DNA of 64,000 nucleotides from assembly GCA_963742955.1 (NCBI GenBank), contig CAVUOA010000008.1:1240001-1304000 (forward strand), given 5' to 3'. Each line of letters begins with the position of its first letter. The first letter of the stretch is position 1. Under the pieces are notes generated by a model, which saw nothing but the letters and a program-made list of their open reading frames with translations, made no database searches and was not told where the DNA came from. The position numbers and the translations under genes were made by a program. Shown one piece after another: positions 1 through 9,606 of this stretch. This stretch comes from CAVUOA01 sp963742955 (GTDB lineage: Bacteria; Bacteroidota; Ignavibacteria; Tepidaquicellales; OLB5).

Positions 1-2
1 CA

Positions 3-143
3 AGGGAAAACGTTCTTAATACAATTAAATTAATCAGGGATAGAAGTACCATTCTTAAAGAAATGGAAGATAAAGGGGAGCTGAAGATTATAGGCGCATT
101 ATATGATACTTCAACCGGGGTGGTTGAGTTTTTTGAGAATTGA
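3..143 (+). CDS. beta-carbonic anhydrase, C-terminal end (partial)
   Basis: The window opens inside a gene. Frame 3 reads 46 residues to a TGA at 141, including LKEMEDKGELKIIGALYDTS followed by TGVVEFFEN. This is the C-terminal pattern of bacterial beta-carbonic anhydrases (a helix, then a GAxYDxxTGxVxF strand), which hydrate CO2 to bicarbonate with an active-site zinc. The zinc-binding Cys/His residues lie upstream of the window, so the call rests on the tail alone. The next gene starts 11 bases downstream on the same strand. Confidence 0.7.
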   Translation, partial: RENVLNTIKLIRDRSTILKEMEDKGELKIIGALYDTSTGVVEFFEN

Positions 144-154
144 ACATAAATAAA

Positions 155-1052
155 ATGAAAATACTAATAACAGGAGCAACCGGGTTAATAGGGAAATATC
201 TTGTCAAAGCATTTTCTGAAAGAGGGGATGAATTATTTATTGTAACCAGAAATGCCGGATCATCGCGTGACAAATTCCCCGGTATAAATAACATTGTTGA
301 GTGGGACAATTTTAAATTCATTGAATAACACTAAGATTGATGTGTTTATTAACCTTGCCGGCATGAACTTAGATGAAAAAAGATGGAATGACGATGTAAA
401 AAAGAAAATATACGATTCGAGAATAAACTCAACCCGCAGAATCGTTGAGTTGGCTGCGTCTATGACTCAAAAACCCGAAGTTCTAATCAATACCTCAGGA
501 GTTGATTATTACGGCGATACAGGCGATAAAAATATTTACGAAGACTATCCTCCGGCTGATTTATTTATTTCTAAAGTTGTATGCGATTGGGAAGCAGAAG
601 CACTGAAGGCAGAAAAATACAATGTTCGGGTTGTACTGCTTAGAACCGGATTTGTTATTGCGCCCGATTCAAAAGCGTTTAAAAAAATGGTTCTGCCTTT
701 CAGGCTCTTTGCAGGCGGTTATGCAGGGAACGGCAAACAGTATTTATCATGGATTCATATAGATGACCTGGTAAATATTTATAGCTATGTTATTGATAAT
801 AAGAAAATTAACGGAGCAATTAACGCTTCTTCGCCTAACCCGGTAAGGATGAAAACTTTTGCAAAATATATTGGCAATGCTCTGCACAGACCGTGGTTTT
901 TCCCTGCGCCCGGATTCTTGATGAGGATTTTATTCGGAGAGGTTGCTGACGTTATCATTTCCGGCAGAAGAGCGCTGCCAAAGAAACTGACAGATGCAGG
1001 GTTTAAATTTAAATTTGAAAATGCCGATGATGCGGTAAGATACTGTTTATGA
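155..1052 (+). CDS. TIGR01777-type NAD-dependent epimerase (SDR), frameshifted
   Basis: Two reading frames together make one SDR epimerase of the TIGR01777 (YfcH-like) family, about 298 residues. The first frame (155-328) begins MKILITGATGLIG, with the Rossmann glycines at residues 7, 10 and 13, and runs to VEWDNF. The second frame carries on with KIDVFINLAGMNLDEKRW, SWIHIDDLV and the C-terminal region with RRALPKKLTDAGFKF, as expected for the family. The frames cross at about 305-318 in the A/T-rich run caattttaaatt, so one base is gained or lost there. The ATG at 155 is the natural start; a TTG at 140 overlaps the previous stop. Physiological substrate is unknown for the family. It is either a sequencing error or a recent inactivation. 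Confidence 0.8.
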
Positions 1053-1054
1053 AT

Positions 1055-2596
1055 TTACTTCTTGCTTACATTTCTTCTCTTAACATCAGAATATTTCTCG
1101 CCTGTAACTTTGCTTTGAGCCCATGAAATAAAATCAAAAAACTCAAAAGTCTGCCTGCTCCTCAGGTCGGTTGACGTTTTCTTTAATCCGTCCAGAAGTT
1201 CTTCAAAGATATTTATTAATTCTTTGTTATCCGTTGCAGCCGGAACTCTTCTTATTGTATTTATAATTAACTCCTCAGCTTTAAACAGGCTTTTACGCTG
1301 TTTTAAAAAACGGAATGTATTTTCCGTTATATACTCCAGGTGGTCAAAATTTCCCAGCTCGTAATGAACCAGCAGGTTATACAGCTTGGCAAAATTGTAA
1401 ACATCGTTTCTCATATTGTCCGCTTCATCCAGCAGTTTGTTTATAAAATGGAGCGCCATATTAAAATCTCCGTCTAAAAAGCAAATATGAGATGAATTAT
1501 ACAGCAATGTTATTTTAAGAGGCTGTCCAATAAAATTTCTATAATGCTTTAAATCAGCTTCAACCTGTTTAACAACATTTCTTCCTTTATCGAGCTCACA
1601 GTTATCTGCGTAAATTATCAGCTCTGTATTTTTAGCTTTCATAAACAGCTCGGTTTCAAGGTCAGGTGAAAGCTTGCCTTTATATTGTTTTCTGGCAGCT
1701 ATAAGCCTGTGCAGGGCGTCACTAATATCTTCTTTGTTTTTGTTGAGGTGAGCCGAAAGCAGGTAATTCATTAATCCCGAAATATAGTTTTTCGGGTTTT
1801 CATCAATAAAGTGCCGGTATTGCTCCTGGACTTTTATTTCTTCCTTAGTTATATCATGCATTGCTGAGAGGTTCTCGTGAGCGATATTGTAAAACAAGTG
1901 TGTGTGGTAATAAAACATTTTTGCCGAAAAACCCATTGCATTATCTGCAGTCTTCATATAAGGGTCAGAAATTATATTTTTCATTTCTTCTTCACGGTTG
2001 AGGTTTCTTATATCACCCCTGTGCTCAACAAATATTACCATCTGGTCAGAAAGCCAAGTGTAATGAAAACGGTTCGTAAGCCTTTCAATAAACCGCATAT
2101 GTTCTTCATAAATTTCTTTTCGTTTTTCAAATACATGCTTATCGGGCATAACAATAATAATGTTTCTCTCGAGGAAAAGAATATCAAGCAGCGCTTTTTC
2201 ATTATCATACTTGTATGCAATCTCTTTCGCTTTTCTCAGAATTTTCAGTGCTTCGCGCGGCATTTGCTTTTTAGCCAGTATTCTTGCGCCTGCAATCATT
2301 TCGGCGAGCTTTGTATCGGTATTTTCAAATGAGCCGTACTGCTGAAGCGCTTTGAGAATAAGATTGAATAAATAAACTTTGTAAACGGGAAGCTGGGCTG
2401 CGAGCTGTTTATCTTTTAACTTCTTCTTAAGAGCATCTTCATCATATCCTTCCATTTTATCAATTGAATCGAAGATAGAAATGTAATTGCTCTTCCCGCC
2501 CTGGGAGTTTCTTGAAGCAAATTTCTTGAAATACCCCTTTTCAGATTTTGTAAGAGATTTTATCAGCCTGAACAGGTCATCGCTCGCCTTTTTCAC
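1055..2596 (-). CDS. conserved helical-repeat protein, function unknown
   Basis: A 513-residue soluble protein with no signal peptide. It starts with a charged module (LFRLIKSLTKSEKGYFKKFA) that I recognise as the opening of a large Bacteroidota/Ignavibacteriota family of uncharacterised proteins. The rest is rich in Leu, Lys, Glu and Tyr, with periodic helices resembling TPR or alpha-solenoid repeats (for example near residues 95-135 and 345-440). It converges on the epimerase with only 2 bases between the stops. A second protein of similar size and opening lies at 9607-11097. No catalytic motif is visible; a scaffold or interaction role is only a guess. Confidence 0.75.
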   Translation of the reverse strand: MKKASDDLFRLIKSLTKSEKGYFKKFASRNSQGGKSNYISIFDSIDKMEGYDEDALKKKLKDKQLAAQLPVYKVYLFNLILKALQQYGSFENTDTKLAEMIAGARILAKKQMPREALKILRKAKEIAYKYDNEKALLDILFLERNIIIVMPDKHVFEKRKEIYEEHMRFIERLTNRFHYTWLSDQMVIFVEHRGDIRNLNREEEMKNIISDPYMKTADNAMGFSAKMFYYHTHLFYNIAHENLSAMHDITKEEIKVQEQYRHFIDENPKNYISGLMNYLLSAHLNKNKEDISDALHRLIAARKQYKGKLSPDLETELFMKAKNTELIIYADNCELDKGRNVVKQVEADLKHYRNFIGQPLKITLLYNSSHICFLDGDFNMALHFINKLLDEADNMRNDVYNFAKLYNLLVHYELGNFDHLEYITENTFRFLKQRKSLFKAEELIINTIRRVPAATDNKELINIFEELLDGLKKTSTDLRSRQTFEFFDFISWAQSKVTGEKYSDVKRRNVSKK

Positions 2597-2722
2597 ATTG
2601 TTTAAATTTTGGTTCGTTTAAGGACGTGAAAATTAAGCAATTAAAATCAGTTTTTCAATTTTATTTGCGTTCGCCGTTTAATTTATGACCTATTTTAATT
2701 TTTATACTTCTTAACCGGATTT

Positions 2723-2730
2723 TATCTTTG
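2723..2730 (+). promoter_or_regulatory. Bacteroidota-type -7 box TATCTTTG
   Basis: TATCTTTG matches the TAnnTTTG -7 consensus of Bacteroidota sigma-A promoters. It lies 18 bases before the ATG at 2748. I see no TTG at the expected -33 distance, only T-rich sequence, so the promoter would be weak or incomplete. Confidence 0.4.
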
Positions 2731-2747
2731 CTTTAAAATTTACAAAA

Positions 2748-2954
2748 ATGCTCATGCAATCAAGAATATTTAAACAAATGATGCTGCTTTTTTTCGTAAT
2801 AATCCTGTTTCCGGCAGTTCTGGGGGCAGGAAATCCGCAAAAGAGGGCATTTCCAAAAGAAAAAGAGGAAGTAAGAAAAGTAGAAAACCATCTGCAAAGG
2901 GAACATGATTTAATTTACAGCATCCAAAAAATGATTGAAATCTGCAAATTTTAG
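2748..2954 (+). CDS. small exported or membrane-anchored protein, hypothetical
   Basis: A 68-residue ORF with a hydrophobic N-terminal segment (residues 11-27, MMLLFFVIILFPAVLGA) that looks like a signal peptide or anchor, followed by a very charged Lys/Glu region that could form a short helix. A TATCTTTG promoter-like box sits just upstream. No family is recognised and no clear Shine-Dalgarno is seen. The signal-like start and promoter support it being real, but it could be chance. Confidence 0.4.
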   Translation: MLMQSRIFKQMMLLFFVIILFPAVLGAGNPQKRAFPKEKEEVRKVENHLQREHDLIYSIQKMIEICKF

Positions 2955-3032
2955 GAAAAATATAACATAACATAGATTCAGCGGATTTTAATTTTAGGCA
3001 AAATAAGGTTTTTCAGGTCGTATTTCGGAAAT

Positions 3033-3040
3033 TATCTTTG
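3033..3040 (+). promoter_or_regulatory. Bacteroidota-type -7 box TATCTTTG
   Basis: A second TATCTTTG (TAnnTTTG) lies 39 bases before the GTG of the small ORF at 3079 and 156 bases before the cytochrome gene at 3196. No TTG is seen at -33. It would drive both genes as one transcript. Confidence 0.4.
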
Positions 3041-3078
3041 TGCAGAATTTTTAAAATCAGAAAAGAGAGGAGATTCAA

Positions 3079-3156
3079 GTGGAAACAATAGGAGTAGTAG
3101 CTGGAGCATTTATAATGATATTGGTAATAAGATTAAGCGTGTATTACTATAAATAA
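3079..3156 (+). CDS. 25-residue membrane peptide upstream of cytochrome c
   Basis: A GTG-started ORF of 25 codons, METIGVVAGAFIMILVIRLS then VYYYK. It has a clear Shine-Dalgarno (agagaggag, 3065-3073) at good spacing, a promoter-like box upstream, and a single hydrophobic stretch that could cross the membrane once and end in a Tyr/Lys cluster. It sits 39 bases before the dihaem cytochrome gene, which itself lacks an obvious ribosome-binding site. Small one-helix subunits are common in respiratory complexes, so a partner role is plausible, but I recognise no family. Confidence 0.45.
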   Translation: METIGVVAGAFIMILVIRLSVYYYK

Positions 3157-3195
3157 AAATTAAAAAAGAATTTATTAACATAAAATAATAATCAT

Positions 3196-4176
3196 ATGAA
3201 AAAATTTCTTAAAATAATTTATGCAGCTCTGGTGCTTGTGTTTATACTTGTTATTTCGGGATATATTTACATTAACAAAGAGTATCCCAAAATTGATAAA
3301 GCGCCGGATATCAAAATTGAACCTACTGCCGAAAGAATTTCAAGAGGGAATTATTTGTTTAACTCGGTTTTTCTCTGCGCAGATTGCCACTCGCAGCGTG
3401 ATTTCACTAAACTTGCAGGTCCTATTGTTCCCGGAACCGAAGGTGCAGGCGGACAGAAATTCGGTGAAGAGCTTGGTCTCCCCGGAACAGTATATTCAAA
3501 AAATATTACTCCTGGGGGAGTAGGTGACTGGACTGACGGTGAACTCTTCCGCGCTATTACCGAAGGAGTAAACAAAAACGGTGAGCCGCTTTTCCCTCTG
3601 ATGCCGTATCTTGTGTACGGAACAAAAGATAAAGAAGATATTTATTCTATAATTGCATATATGAGGACGCTTACCCCTGTAAAAAACGATATACCGAAGA
3701 AGGAATTGAATTTTCCGATGAATCTTATTGAAAGAACAGTTCCGCAAAAAAGTAATTTTACACAGAAGCCGGATACGGCTGATAAGGTTGCTTTAGGAAA
3801 ATATTACGTTGATGCATGCATGGATTGCCATACACAAAACGAAAAGGGTAAGTTCAACATGGATAAATATTTGGCAGGCGGGCAGGAATTCGGAATGCCC
3901 GGTGATAAAGTTGTACGTACTGCGAACCTGACACCCGATAACGAAACCGGTATCGGCACATGGACAAGAGAACAGTTCATCCAGAGATTTAAATCATGTA
4001 ATACACCTGAATTTAAAAATATCAGCGTAAAGCCGGGTGAGTTCAACACGATTATGCCATGGACACTTTTTGCAACCATGAGAGAAGAAGACCTCGGCGC
4101 GATATATGATTACCTCAGAACAATAAAGCCAATTTATAACAAAGTAGAAAAGTTCGGCGAAAAGTCAAAGTATTAA
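3196..4176 (+). CDS. membrane-anchored dihaem cytochrome c
   Basis: A 326-residue protein with an uncleaved-looking N-terminal membrane segment (residues 8-27) and two haem c attachment motifs: C61-ADC-H65 and C208-MDC-H212. Each motif opens a cytochrome c domain of about 130-150 residues, with candidate Met ligands in PLMPYL and TIMPWTL. Repeated elements such as NITPGGVGDWTDGELFRAI and NLTPDNETGIGTWTREQF show that the two domains are duplicates of one unit, typical of class I electron-transfer cytochromes. It probably moves electrons at the outer face of the inner membrane; the partner enzyme is not in the window. A hairpin terminator follows. Confidence 0.9.
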   Translation: MKKFLKIIYAALVLVFILVISGYIYINKEYPKIDKAPDIKIEPTAERISRGNYLFNSVFLCADCHSQRDFTKLAGPIVPGTEGAGGQKFGEELGLPGTVYSKNITPGGVGDWTDGELFRAITEGVNKNGEPLFPLMPYLVYGTKDKEDIYSIIAYMRTLTPVKNDIPKKELNFPMNLIERTVPQKSNFTQKPDTADKVALGKYYVDACMDCHTQNEKGKFNMDKYLAGGQEFGMPGDKVVRTANLTPDNETGIGTWTREQFIQRFKSCNTPEFKNISVKPGEFNTIMPWTLFATMREEDLGAIYDYLRTIKPIYNKVEKFGEKSKY

Positions 4177-4197
4177 TCCAAACACTTACCTCAGAAT

Positions 4198-4234
4198 AAA
4201 GTCCGTTGGTGCAAATGCCGGCGGGCTTTTTTAT
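4198..4234 (+). terminator. intrinsic terminator after cytochrome c
   Basis: An 8-bp stem (aaagtccg / cgggcttt, one G-T pair) is followed by a T-run at 4227-4232. It lies 22 bases after the cytochrome stop codon. Confidence 0.65.
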
Positions 4235-4275
4235 TGTTATATCCGCTCTTTCATTGACGTAACGAAACCGAAGAT

Positions 4276-4755
4276 TCAAGCTGTTTTATAAGATGTTGTT
4301 AAAATAAAATCAGGCAGTATTTGTTTCAAATGATACTCCATATGAGCAAGATAATCATCAATAAGCCATTCGAGGGTTTTTGTTTCACCCGTGTAGAGTT
4401 TGCACTCATAAGATAAGGCTTCATTTGGTATCAGTGAGATTACTTTAACAAACTGTTTGTTCAGTGAAGTCCATAAATTTATTACGTTCTCATCGCTTTG
4501 ATTCTGATAATCACCGAGTCTGACCCAATCATCCTGCTCATAACTGACAATTTTAAACGGCTTAGGCTCAAACTGTGCTCTAACGGCTCTTGGAATGTTG
4601 TTCAGCGCCGAGTCACATAAATGACCAAGAATTTCTTTCTTGGACCATTTTTGAGGTGAAGGTTTTGTGCTGAACTCCGGTGCCGGAATGCTGCTTATTT
4701 TTGCCGGGATTTCTTCAATGAGGGCGTTAAGGCGTGTAATTGTGTTATTAATCAT
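4276..4755 (-). CDS. DinB-like four-helix protein
   Basis: 159 residues with the DinB/YfiT-like superfamily pattern: an N-terminal helix (ITRLNALIEEIPAKI), then KPSPQKWSKKEILGHLCDSA with a candidate metal-binding His at residue 46, and a C-terminal helix DDYLAHMEYHLKQIL with two more His. Three such histidines usually bind a divalent metal in this family. Some members are thiol-dependent transferases, but most, including this one, have no assigned substrate. A second DinB-like protein lies at 18455-19015. Confidence 0.8.
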   Translation of the reverse strand: MINNTITRLNALIEEIPAKISSIPAPEFSTKPSPQKWSKKEILGHLCDSALNNIPRAVRAQFEPKPFKIVSYEQDDWVRLGDYQNQSDENVINLWTSLNKQFVKVISLIPNEALSYECKLYTGETKTLEWLIDDYLAHMEYHLKQILPDFILTTSYKTA

Positions 4756-4828
4756 AAATGATTTAGCGGTTTTAATAAATTTATTTATAATAAAAAAGTA
4801 ACAGATAGTTTTAAAAAAAGCCAGCCAC

Positions 4829-4881
4829 TAAAAAAGTTAAGGTTACCGTTAGTACCATTATAAGATACTGAGCGGTAACCT
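4829..4881 (-). terminator. terminator after the TonB-dependent receptor
   Basis: On the minus strand a 9-bp perfect stem (aggttaccg / cggtaacct at 4840-4848 and 4873-4881) is followed by TTAACTTTTTT. It lies just past the receptor stop codon at 4908. Confidence 0.6.
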
Positions 4882-4907
4882 CGGGGGTATAGGAAGGTTA
4901 TGAGGGT

Positions 4908-7398
4908 TTAAAAATCAAAGCCCGGCGTTGTATCGTCATTATTGTTATTATCGTTCTGGTCTTTCTTCTTATCTCTCATCTTGTTCTTATCGGGTGTTCC
5001 GAAATTATATGTTAATGTCAGGAACGCTGTTCTTGAATCACGCTGTCTATCGAAGCTCTGGACGAATCCTACGCCGTTTAAATTAGCCGTAAACTTTTGT
5101 GTTTTAAATATATCGCTTACTCTGAAATTGACGGTCAATTTTTTATCAAAGAAATCTTTTTTTACGGCAGCATCAAACGAGTACAGAGGGTCAAGTGTAC
5201 CCTGCGGCATAACCATCGGTCCCTGGTAATTAAATGCAGCCTGAACTCCGAATCCCATCGGGAGGTTCAGCGATGCCATTAGCCTTCCTGTCCATGTCGT
5301 GTTGCTGTTGCTGTAATCAATCAGCGAGCCGGCTCCCTGTACTTCATTCCTGAAGTAACTTACGTTACCGTTAAAGTTCAGCCATTGGAATGGCGATGAA
5401 GTTACTACCAGCTCAACACCGTAAGCATTTCTGGAAGCATCATTTGAAAAAGTAGAAAGTGTTGTATTGCTGTCTAATAATGAAATCGAACGGGTAATCA
5501 TATCATGTGTTTTCTTGTAGAAAACCGATGGAGTTATTACTGTTCCCGGTAAATACTGCGCAAAGCTGAATTCATATGAATCTATGTATTCAGGTTTTAA
5601 ATTCGGGTTTCCTGAACGCAAATTATAAGGGTCTGCGTAGTCAGTGAAAGGATTTATAAAATGACTGCGCGGCCTGTTTATACGCCTTGAATAACTGAGC
5701 TGGAACTGGCTTGATTCACCTATACTCTGTGAAAGATTCACATTAGGGAATATATCTATATAATGCCTGTCAAATGTATCATTCGTATTGGCAACCAGTT
5801 CACCTTTTGTGAAAGTTTGCTCTACTCTTGCTCCGAGCTGGAATCCGAAATTTTTTATTTTGTTTGTATATACTCCGTATGCAGCGTAAATCTGTTCTTT
5901 ATATGTGAAATTGTTATTTAAGTTCGGGTCGGTTATCCATGAGTTATGGCTGTAACTGAAAGTATCCGAACTGAAATCGCTGGTGTTTTTTCTGTATATT
6001 GCTTTTATGCCGGCTTCAAGCTTAGACTGTTTTCCGAAAGGAAGTACATAATCTGCCTGTGCGTTATATATGTCATTAATTGAGTTCTCAAGAGTATTCT
6101 GCAGAAACGGATTGCCTAAAGGCGACATAATTAGGGTCATAATTCTGCTGGATAATATTATTTGTTTCATCCGATTTATCACGTGAGAAAGATATTTCAG
6201 CATTCAAAGTGTTTTTGGGATTTTTGAATTTGCCGGAGTAGCCGAGCGAAAAATCTGCATCATACCCTTTATCATCCTCACCGCTTTGGGAAGTATAAAT
6301 CGATGTAAGTGTTCCCAGGTTGTCTTTGTTTAATGACTGTGAAAACTCGCCGCCGGTACGGTCTGATTTTCTGAAATTAGATGAAAGTGTTAATATGTTT
6401 TTATCATCTAGAAGATAATTAATTTCAACTTTGCCGAAGTGTCCGTTCATCCTTCTGCTGAAATCATTCGACTGGTCAAGTATAGATGATGAGCTGTTGG
6501 TTTCGTTCTGCCTGAAAAGCGAACCTGTTCCGAGCATGTTAAACAAACGGTAGCTGTAGTTTGTGGTTATATTGAATTTTTGATTCTTCAGGTTCAGGTT
6601 AAATGAACCGTTATATTTATCTTTTGTCCCGACATTCATTGAAAGATTGCCGTTATAACCGAAATCAAGGTTTTGCTTCAGCACTATATTTATAATTCCT
6701 GCTGAGCCTTCAGCTTCGTATTTAGCATTCGGGTTGGTTATAAGCTCCACGCTTTCAATAGAGCTTGCGGGAATCTGCTCAAGCATCAGGGCCATGTTAT
6801 CTGCATTTATACCCGAGGGTTTGCCGTCAACATAAATTTTAACATCACTGCTTCCCCTTAAGCTTACGTTACCGTCCTGGTCAACCTGCACAGAAGGAAC
6901 ATTTTTTAATACGTCTGTTGCCGAGCCGCCGAGATTGGTTAAATCCTGCCCCACGTTAAAAACTTTTTTATCAGGTTCAAGCTGCATATAGCTTCTCGTT
7001 CCGGTTACCTCTATTTCTTCCGTTGTGGTTGTACCCTGTTTGAGCTTAATAGGGTCAAGTATTACTGTTTCATTCTTCGGCGATACCATAATACCTGATA
7101 CGGTAGCAATGCTGTAACCCACAAGGTTTACTTCAATTTTATAGCGCCCGTAAGGTACTTCAACAGTAAAAGCTCCCTTTGAATCCGTTTGCGTTCCGGA
7201 AACAAGGCTTGCATCTTTATCTTTATGAACTGTTATTGAAGCCGATTCGATTGGTGAATTATCGCTTTTATCCAAAACCGTTCCTGTTATTTTCCCTTTT
7301 CCTTCAGGAAAGTTATTTTGCTGTCCGTATACAGCAGCCGAAAATAGCAAAAGGGCAGTTAGAATTGTAAAAAAGTGTTTTATCTGTATTTTTTTCAT
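4908..7398 (-). CDS. TonB-dependent outer-membrane receptor, frameshifted
   Basis: Two frames form one outer-membrane protein of about 830 residues. The 5' part (7398 down to 6088) has a signal peptide ending near AAVYGQ, a carboxypeptidase regulatory-like beta-sandwich (KITGTVLDKSDNSPIESASI), and a TonB plug domain (DVLKNVPSVQVDQDGNVSLR, then NPNAKYEAEGSAGIINI). The 3' part (to 4908) is a beta-barrel of the OMP_b-brl family with SYSRRINRPRSHFINPF, NPNLKPEYIDSYEFSF and a last strand FLTLTYNF. The frames meet at about 6115-6130, where the barrel reads NYDPN and then SPLGNPFLQNTLENS. The family takes up or exports large substrates using TonB energy; substrate unknown. A tonB gene lies at 34712. 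The indel may be an assembly error. Confidence 0.85.
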
Positions 7399-7549
7399 AT
7401 TATTAATTATTACGGTACTAATTTAATTCAATATGGCTCTAAAACTATGTTTTTCTTGTAAAAATATGTTACAAAATGTAAAGGGTGTGTTATTACAGTA
7501 GTTTATAGAAGTTTATGAGAAATGATTCAAGTTTCTTTACTTTTCACCT

Positions 7550-8371
7550 TCAATATACAACATTGGAATTGTCAGCTTCAATTCTCCTTTTTCTCCGGAA
7601 TACTGTGTTTAGATTTTGCTCAAGGCGGGTGAAGAATTTTATTTTATCTTCATCAGGAATAATCTCTTTCCAGCCCTCGATAAATCCGAGAATTATAAAT
7701 GAATGGTTCAGCAGCGCGCTTCCGTTTAAGAACCGCATGGTGAAACTGCTTTCGAACGGCTTAATATTTTTAAATCCCGCATGCTTAAGCATTCCTGTTA
7801 TGATTTTTCTGTTCAACCTGTGCTCTATATTTGCTTTAAGAGCAGGCAGACGGTTTTTCATTTTTAATTCGCCAAGAGTTTTTTCGAACACATCATAAAA
7901 CTCCTTCATGTGCCCGATAAGATTTGATGTAGTGTGAAAGCTTCCTCCGGGTTTCAGCACCCTGTAAATTTCCGCAATAGTTTCATCCTGATGCTCAAGA
8001 TTATTTATTACAAGATTTGCAGTAACCATATCAAAATAATTATCATCAAATGGCAGCTGCGAGGCATCGCATTCAATAATTTTTACATTCTCAGCTTTGT
8101 AAGCTTTAAGCTTTTTCTTTGCTCTGGCTGAAGCAGCGCTCCAGGTATCGACGCCGTAAACGGTTGATGATGAGCCGAGCCTTTGCGCAATTTCAATCAA
8201 CGGAAAGCCTGTGCCAAACCCTACATCGAGCGCTTTTATGTTCGGCTTTAACGGAATTCTTTCAAGCAGCATTAACCCGAAAGGCGCTGACCACAGCGGA
8301 AGCTCGTCAGAATATTCAGCAATTTCAGGAAGCCGCCAGTCGAAGGATTTTGTGAGGTAAGAAGGTTTCAT
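7550..8371 (-). CDS. SAM-dependent methyltransferase (class I)
   Basis: 273 residues. Motif I of class I methyltransferases is clear at about residues 46-58 (IKALDVGFGTGFP), followed by an acidic residue after strand 2 (YGVDTW), the DASQLPFDDNYFDMV stretch (motif IV) and YRVLKPGGSFH (post-motif). This is the Methyltransf_11/UbiE-like pattern. The C-terminal 110 residues are helical and probably bind the acceptor, which cannot be named from sequence. It stands alone between the receptor and the DUF1579-like gene. Confidence 0.85.
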   Translation of the reverse strand: MKPSYLTKSFDWRLPEIAEYSDELPLWSAPFGLMLLERIPLKPNIKALDVGFGTGFPLIEIAQRLGSSSTVYGVDTWSAASARAKKKLKAYKAENVKIIECDASQLPFDDNYFDMVTANLVINNLEHQDETIAEIYRVLKPGGSFHTTSNLIGHMKEFYDVFEKTLGELKMKNRLPALKANIEHRLNRKIITGMLKHAGFKNIKPFESSFTMRFLNGSALLNHSFIILGFIEGWKEIIPDEDKIKFFTRLEQNLNTVFRRKRRIEADNSNVVY

Positions 8372-8413
8372 AAATTAAATGATTGATTCGTCCTACAGCT
8401 ACTGGACTGACTG

Positions 8414-8448
8414 TACTCATACTATGACTTAGAGTCATAGTATGAGTA
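8414..8448 (+). repeat. 35-bp perfect palindrome, triplet loop
   Basis: Two 16-nt arms (tactcatactatgact and its complement) flank the 3-nt loop tag. The core ctatgact-nnn-agtcatag also occurs at 56357-56389 with a different loop and outer bases. It lies between two minus-strand genes, and no T-run follows on the minus strand. Confidence 0.8.
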
Positions 8449-8457
8449 AGTAAAACT

Positions 8458-8982
8458 TTATTTTTTTGTATAAACAGTTTTTTCTTCAAACGGCATTTCC
8501 TGCCCGTTCATTTTCATTGTGCCTTTTGAGGACATAGTCAGTTCATTTCCGTTAACATCAAATGTTCTGGTTTCAGTGAACATCGAGTTGCCGTCATTGA
8601 ATATGAGCTTGTTTCCCTCAAAGGTGCCATCGCCTGATGACATTGCGGCAGCGCCCCAGTTATCGAACCACCATCCTTTGGCTTTACCGTCTTTATCCAC
8701 ACCGAAAACCCCAAGCCCGCTGTACGTCATATTCGGGTTGGTTGTTCCAACAGCTTTAAGCTCCATATAAATAAACTGGTGGTCAAGCGCCCAGTAAATT
8801 TTAACTTCCTGATTCATTTTCATTCCCATCATATCGCTTTCGCCTGTCCATGTGCCGCACATCGATTCATACACCTTGTTATCGACCGGTTTAGGCGGCG
8901 CCATATCATCCTGTGAATAAGCTTTAAAAGAAATGAATGAGAGAACAGCAAAAACAGCAATAAAGAGTTTTGTTAATTTCAT
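8458..8982 (-). CDS. exported DUF1579-like protein
   Basis: 174 residues with a signal peptide (LFIAVFAVLSFISFKAYSQ, cleavage near residue 23). The mature part starts with KVYESMCGTWTGESDMMG and continues as a small beta-rich domain with repeated W and F positions (IYWALDHQFIYMELK, GWWFDNWGAA). This matches the DUF1579-type lipocalin-like family of unknown function. It is probably periplasmic. A strong Shine-Dalgarno (aaaggagga) is seen at 8987-8995 on the minus strand, which supports this start. Confidence 0.75.
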   Translation of the reverse strand: MKLTKLFIAVFAVLSFISFKAYSQDDMAPPKPVDNKVYESMCGTWTGESDMMGMKMNQEVKIYWALDHQFIYMELKAVGTTNPNMTYSGLGVFGVDKDGKAKGWWFDNWGAAAMSSGDGTFEGNKLIFNDGNSMFTETRTFDVNGNELTMSSKGTMKMNGQEMPFEEKTVYTKK

Positions 8983-9606
8983 TTTATCCTCCTTTAGATA
9001 TTAATTAAAAATGAGTGTTATAAACAAACCGGGAATATAGGAAAAAATAGAATTGCGGAAGTGGTAAGCTAATAAACTAAGGATGAAAAATCAACTGTTG
9101 TTTTGCGGGGTTAAAATCAGTAAAATAGCTCCCTTTTATTCGTTTCGGCAGAGTCACTTGTTTAAGGTTACTGCCGTGTTACCTACTGCAGGGTCCTCAT
9201 ACCTGCAGCCTGTCAAGAGCCAGGCCATTGACTGGCAGGCAGGTCTTCGAAGAGACATTGCGGAAACGGAAATTCCGTTGTTTTCACTGATTAGCCATTG
9301 CAGATGGGGGGGTACCCTATAACCTAAGTTATGAATTTAAACATGTGAAATCACGTGACTTAAAGCTAAAAACCGCAAAACAAGTTATGAAATAAGCAAA
9401 TATTTTTCTTCAAAAACAGGCTGAATTTAAAGAATCTTTCTAAAAATGGGGAAACAAGTTATGAAACATATAAAAAATAGGTTTAAATGACAAAGAACGA
9501 CCACTGATTTCGCTGATTGCAGGAAATCAGGCAATTACAAATATAACTGATTTTATCAGGGATGTCAATACCGTTATTCTTGTATATGAGGATAAAGTGG
9601 TAGGAT
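8983..9606. other. intergenic region with palindromes and a possible gene remnant
   Basis: About 620 bases without a convincing gene. 9185-9305 holds overlapping palindromic segments, including the palindrome aacggaaattccgtt and nested cctgc/gcagg arms. Three similar words follow (aaacaagttatgaaa-like at about 9378 and 9451, and ctaagttatgaa at 9324). From about 9488 the plus strand reads NDKERPLISLIAGNQAITNI followed by TDFIRDVNTVILVYEDKVVG, which looks protein-like (it resembles the start of a GNAT core) but has no start codon and runs into the antisense of the next gene. It may be a decayed fragment. Confidence 0.4.
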
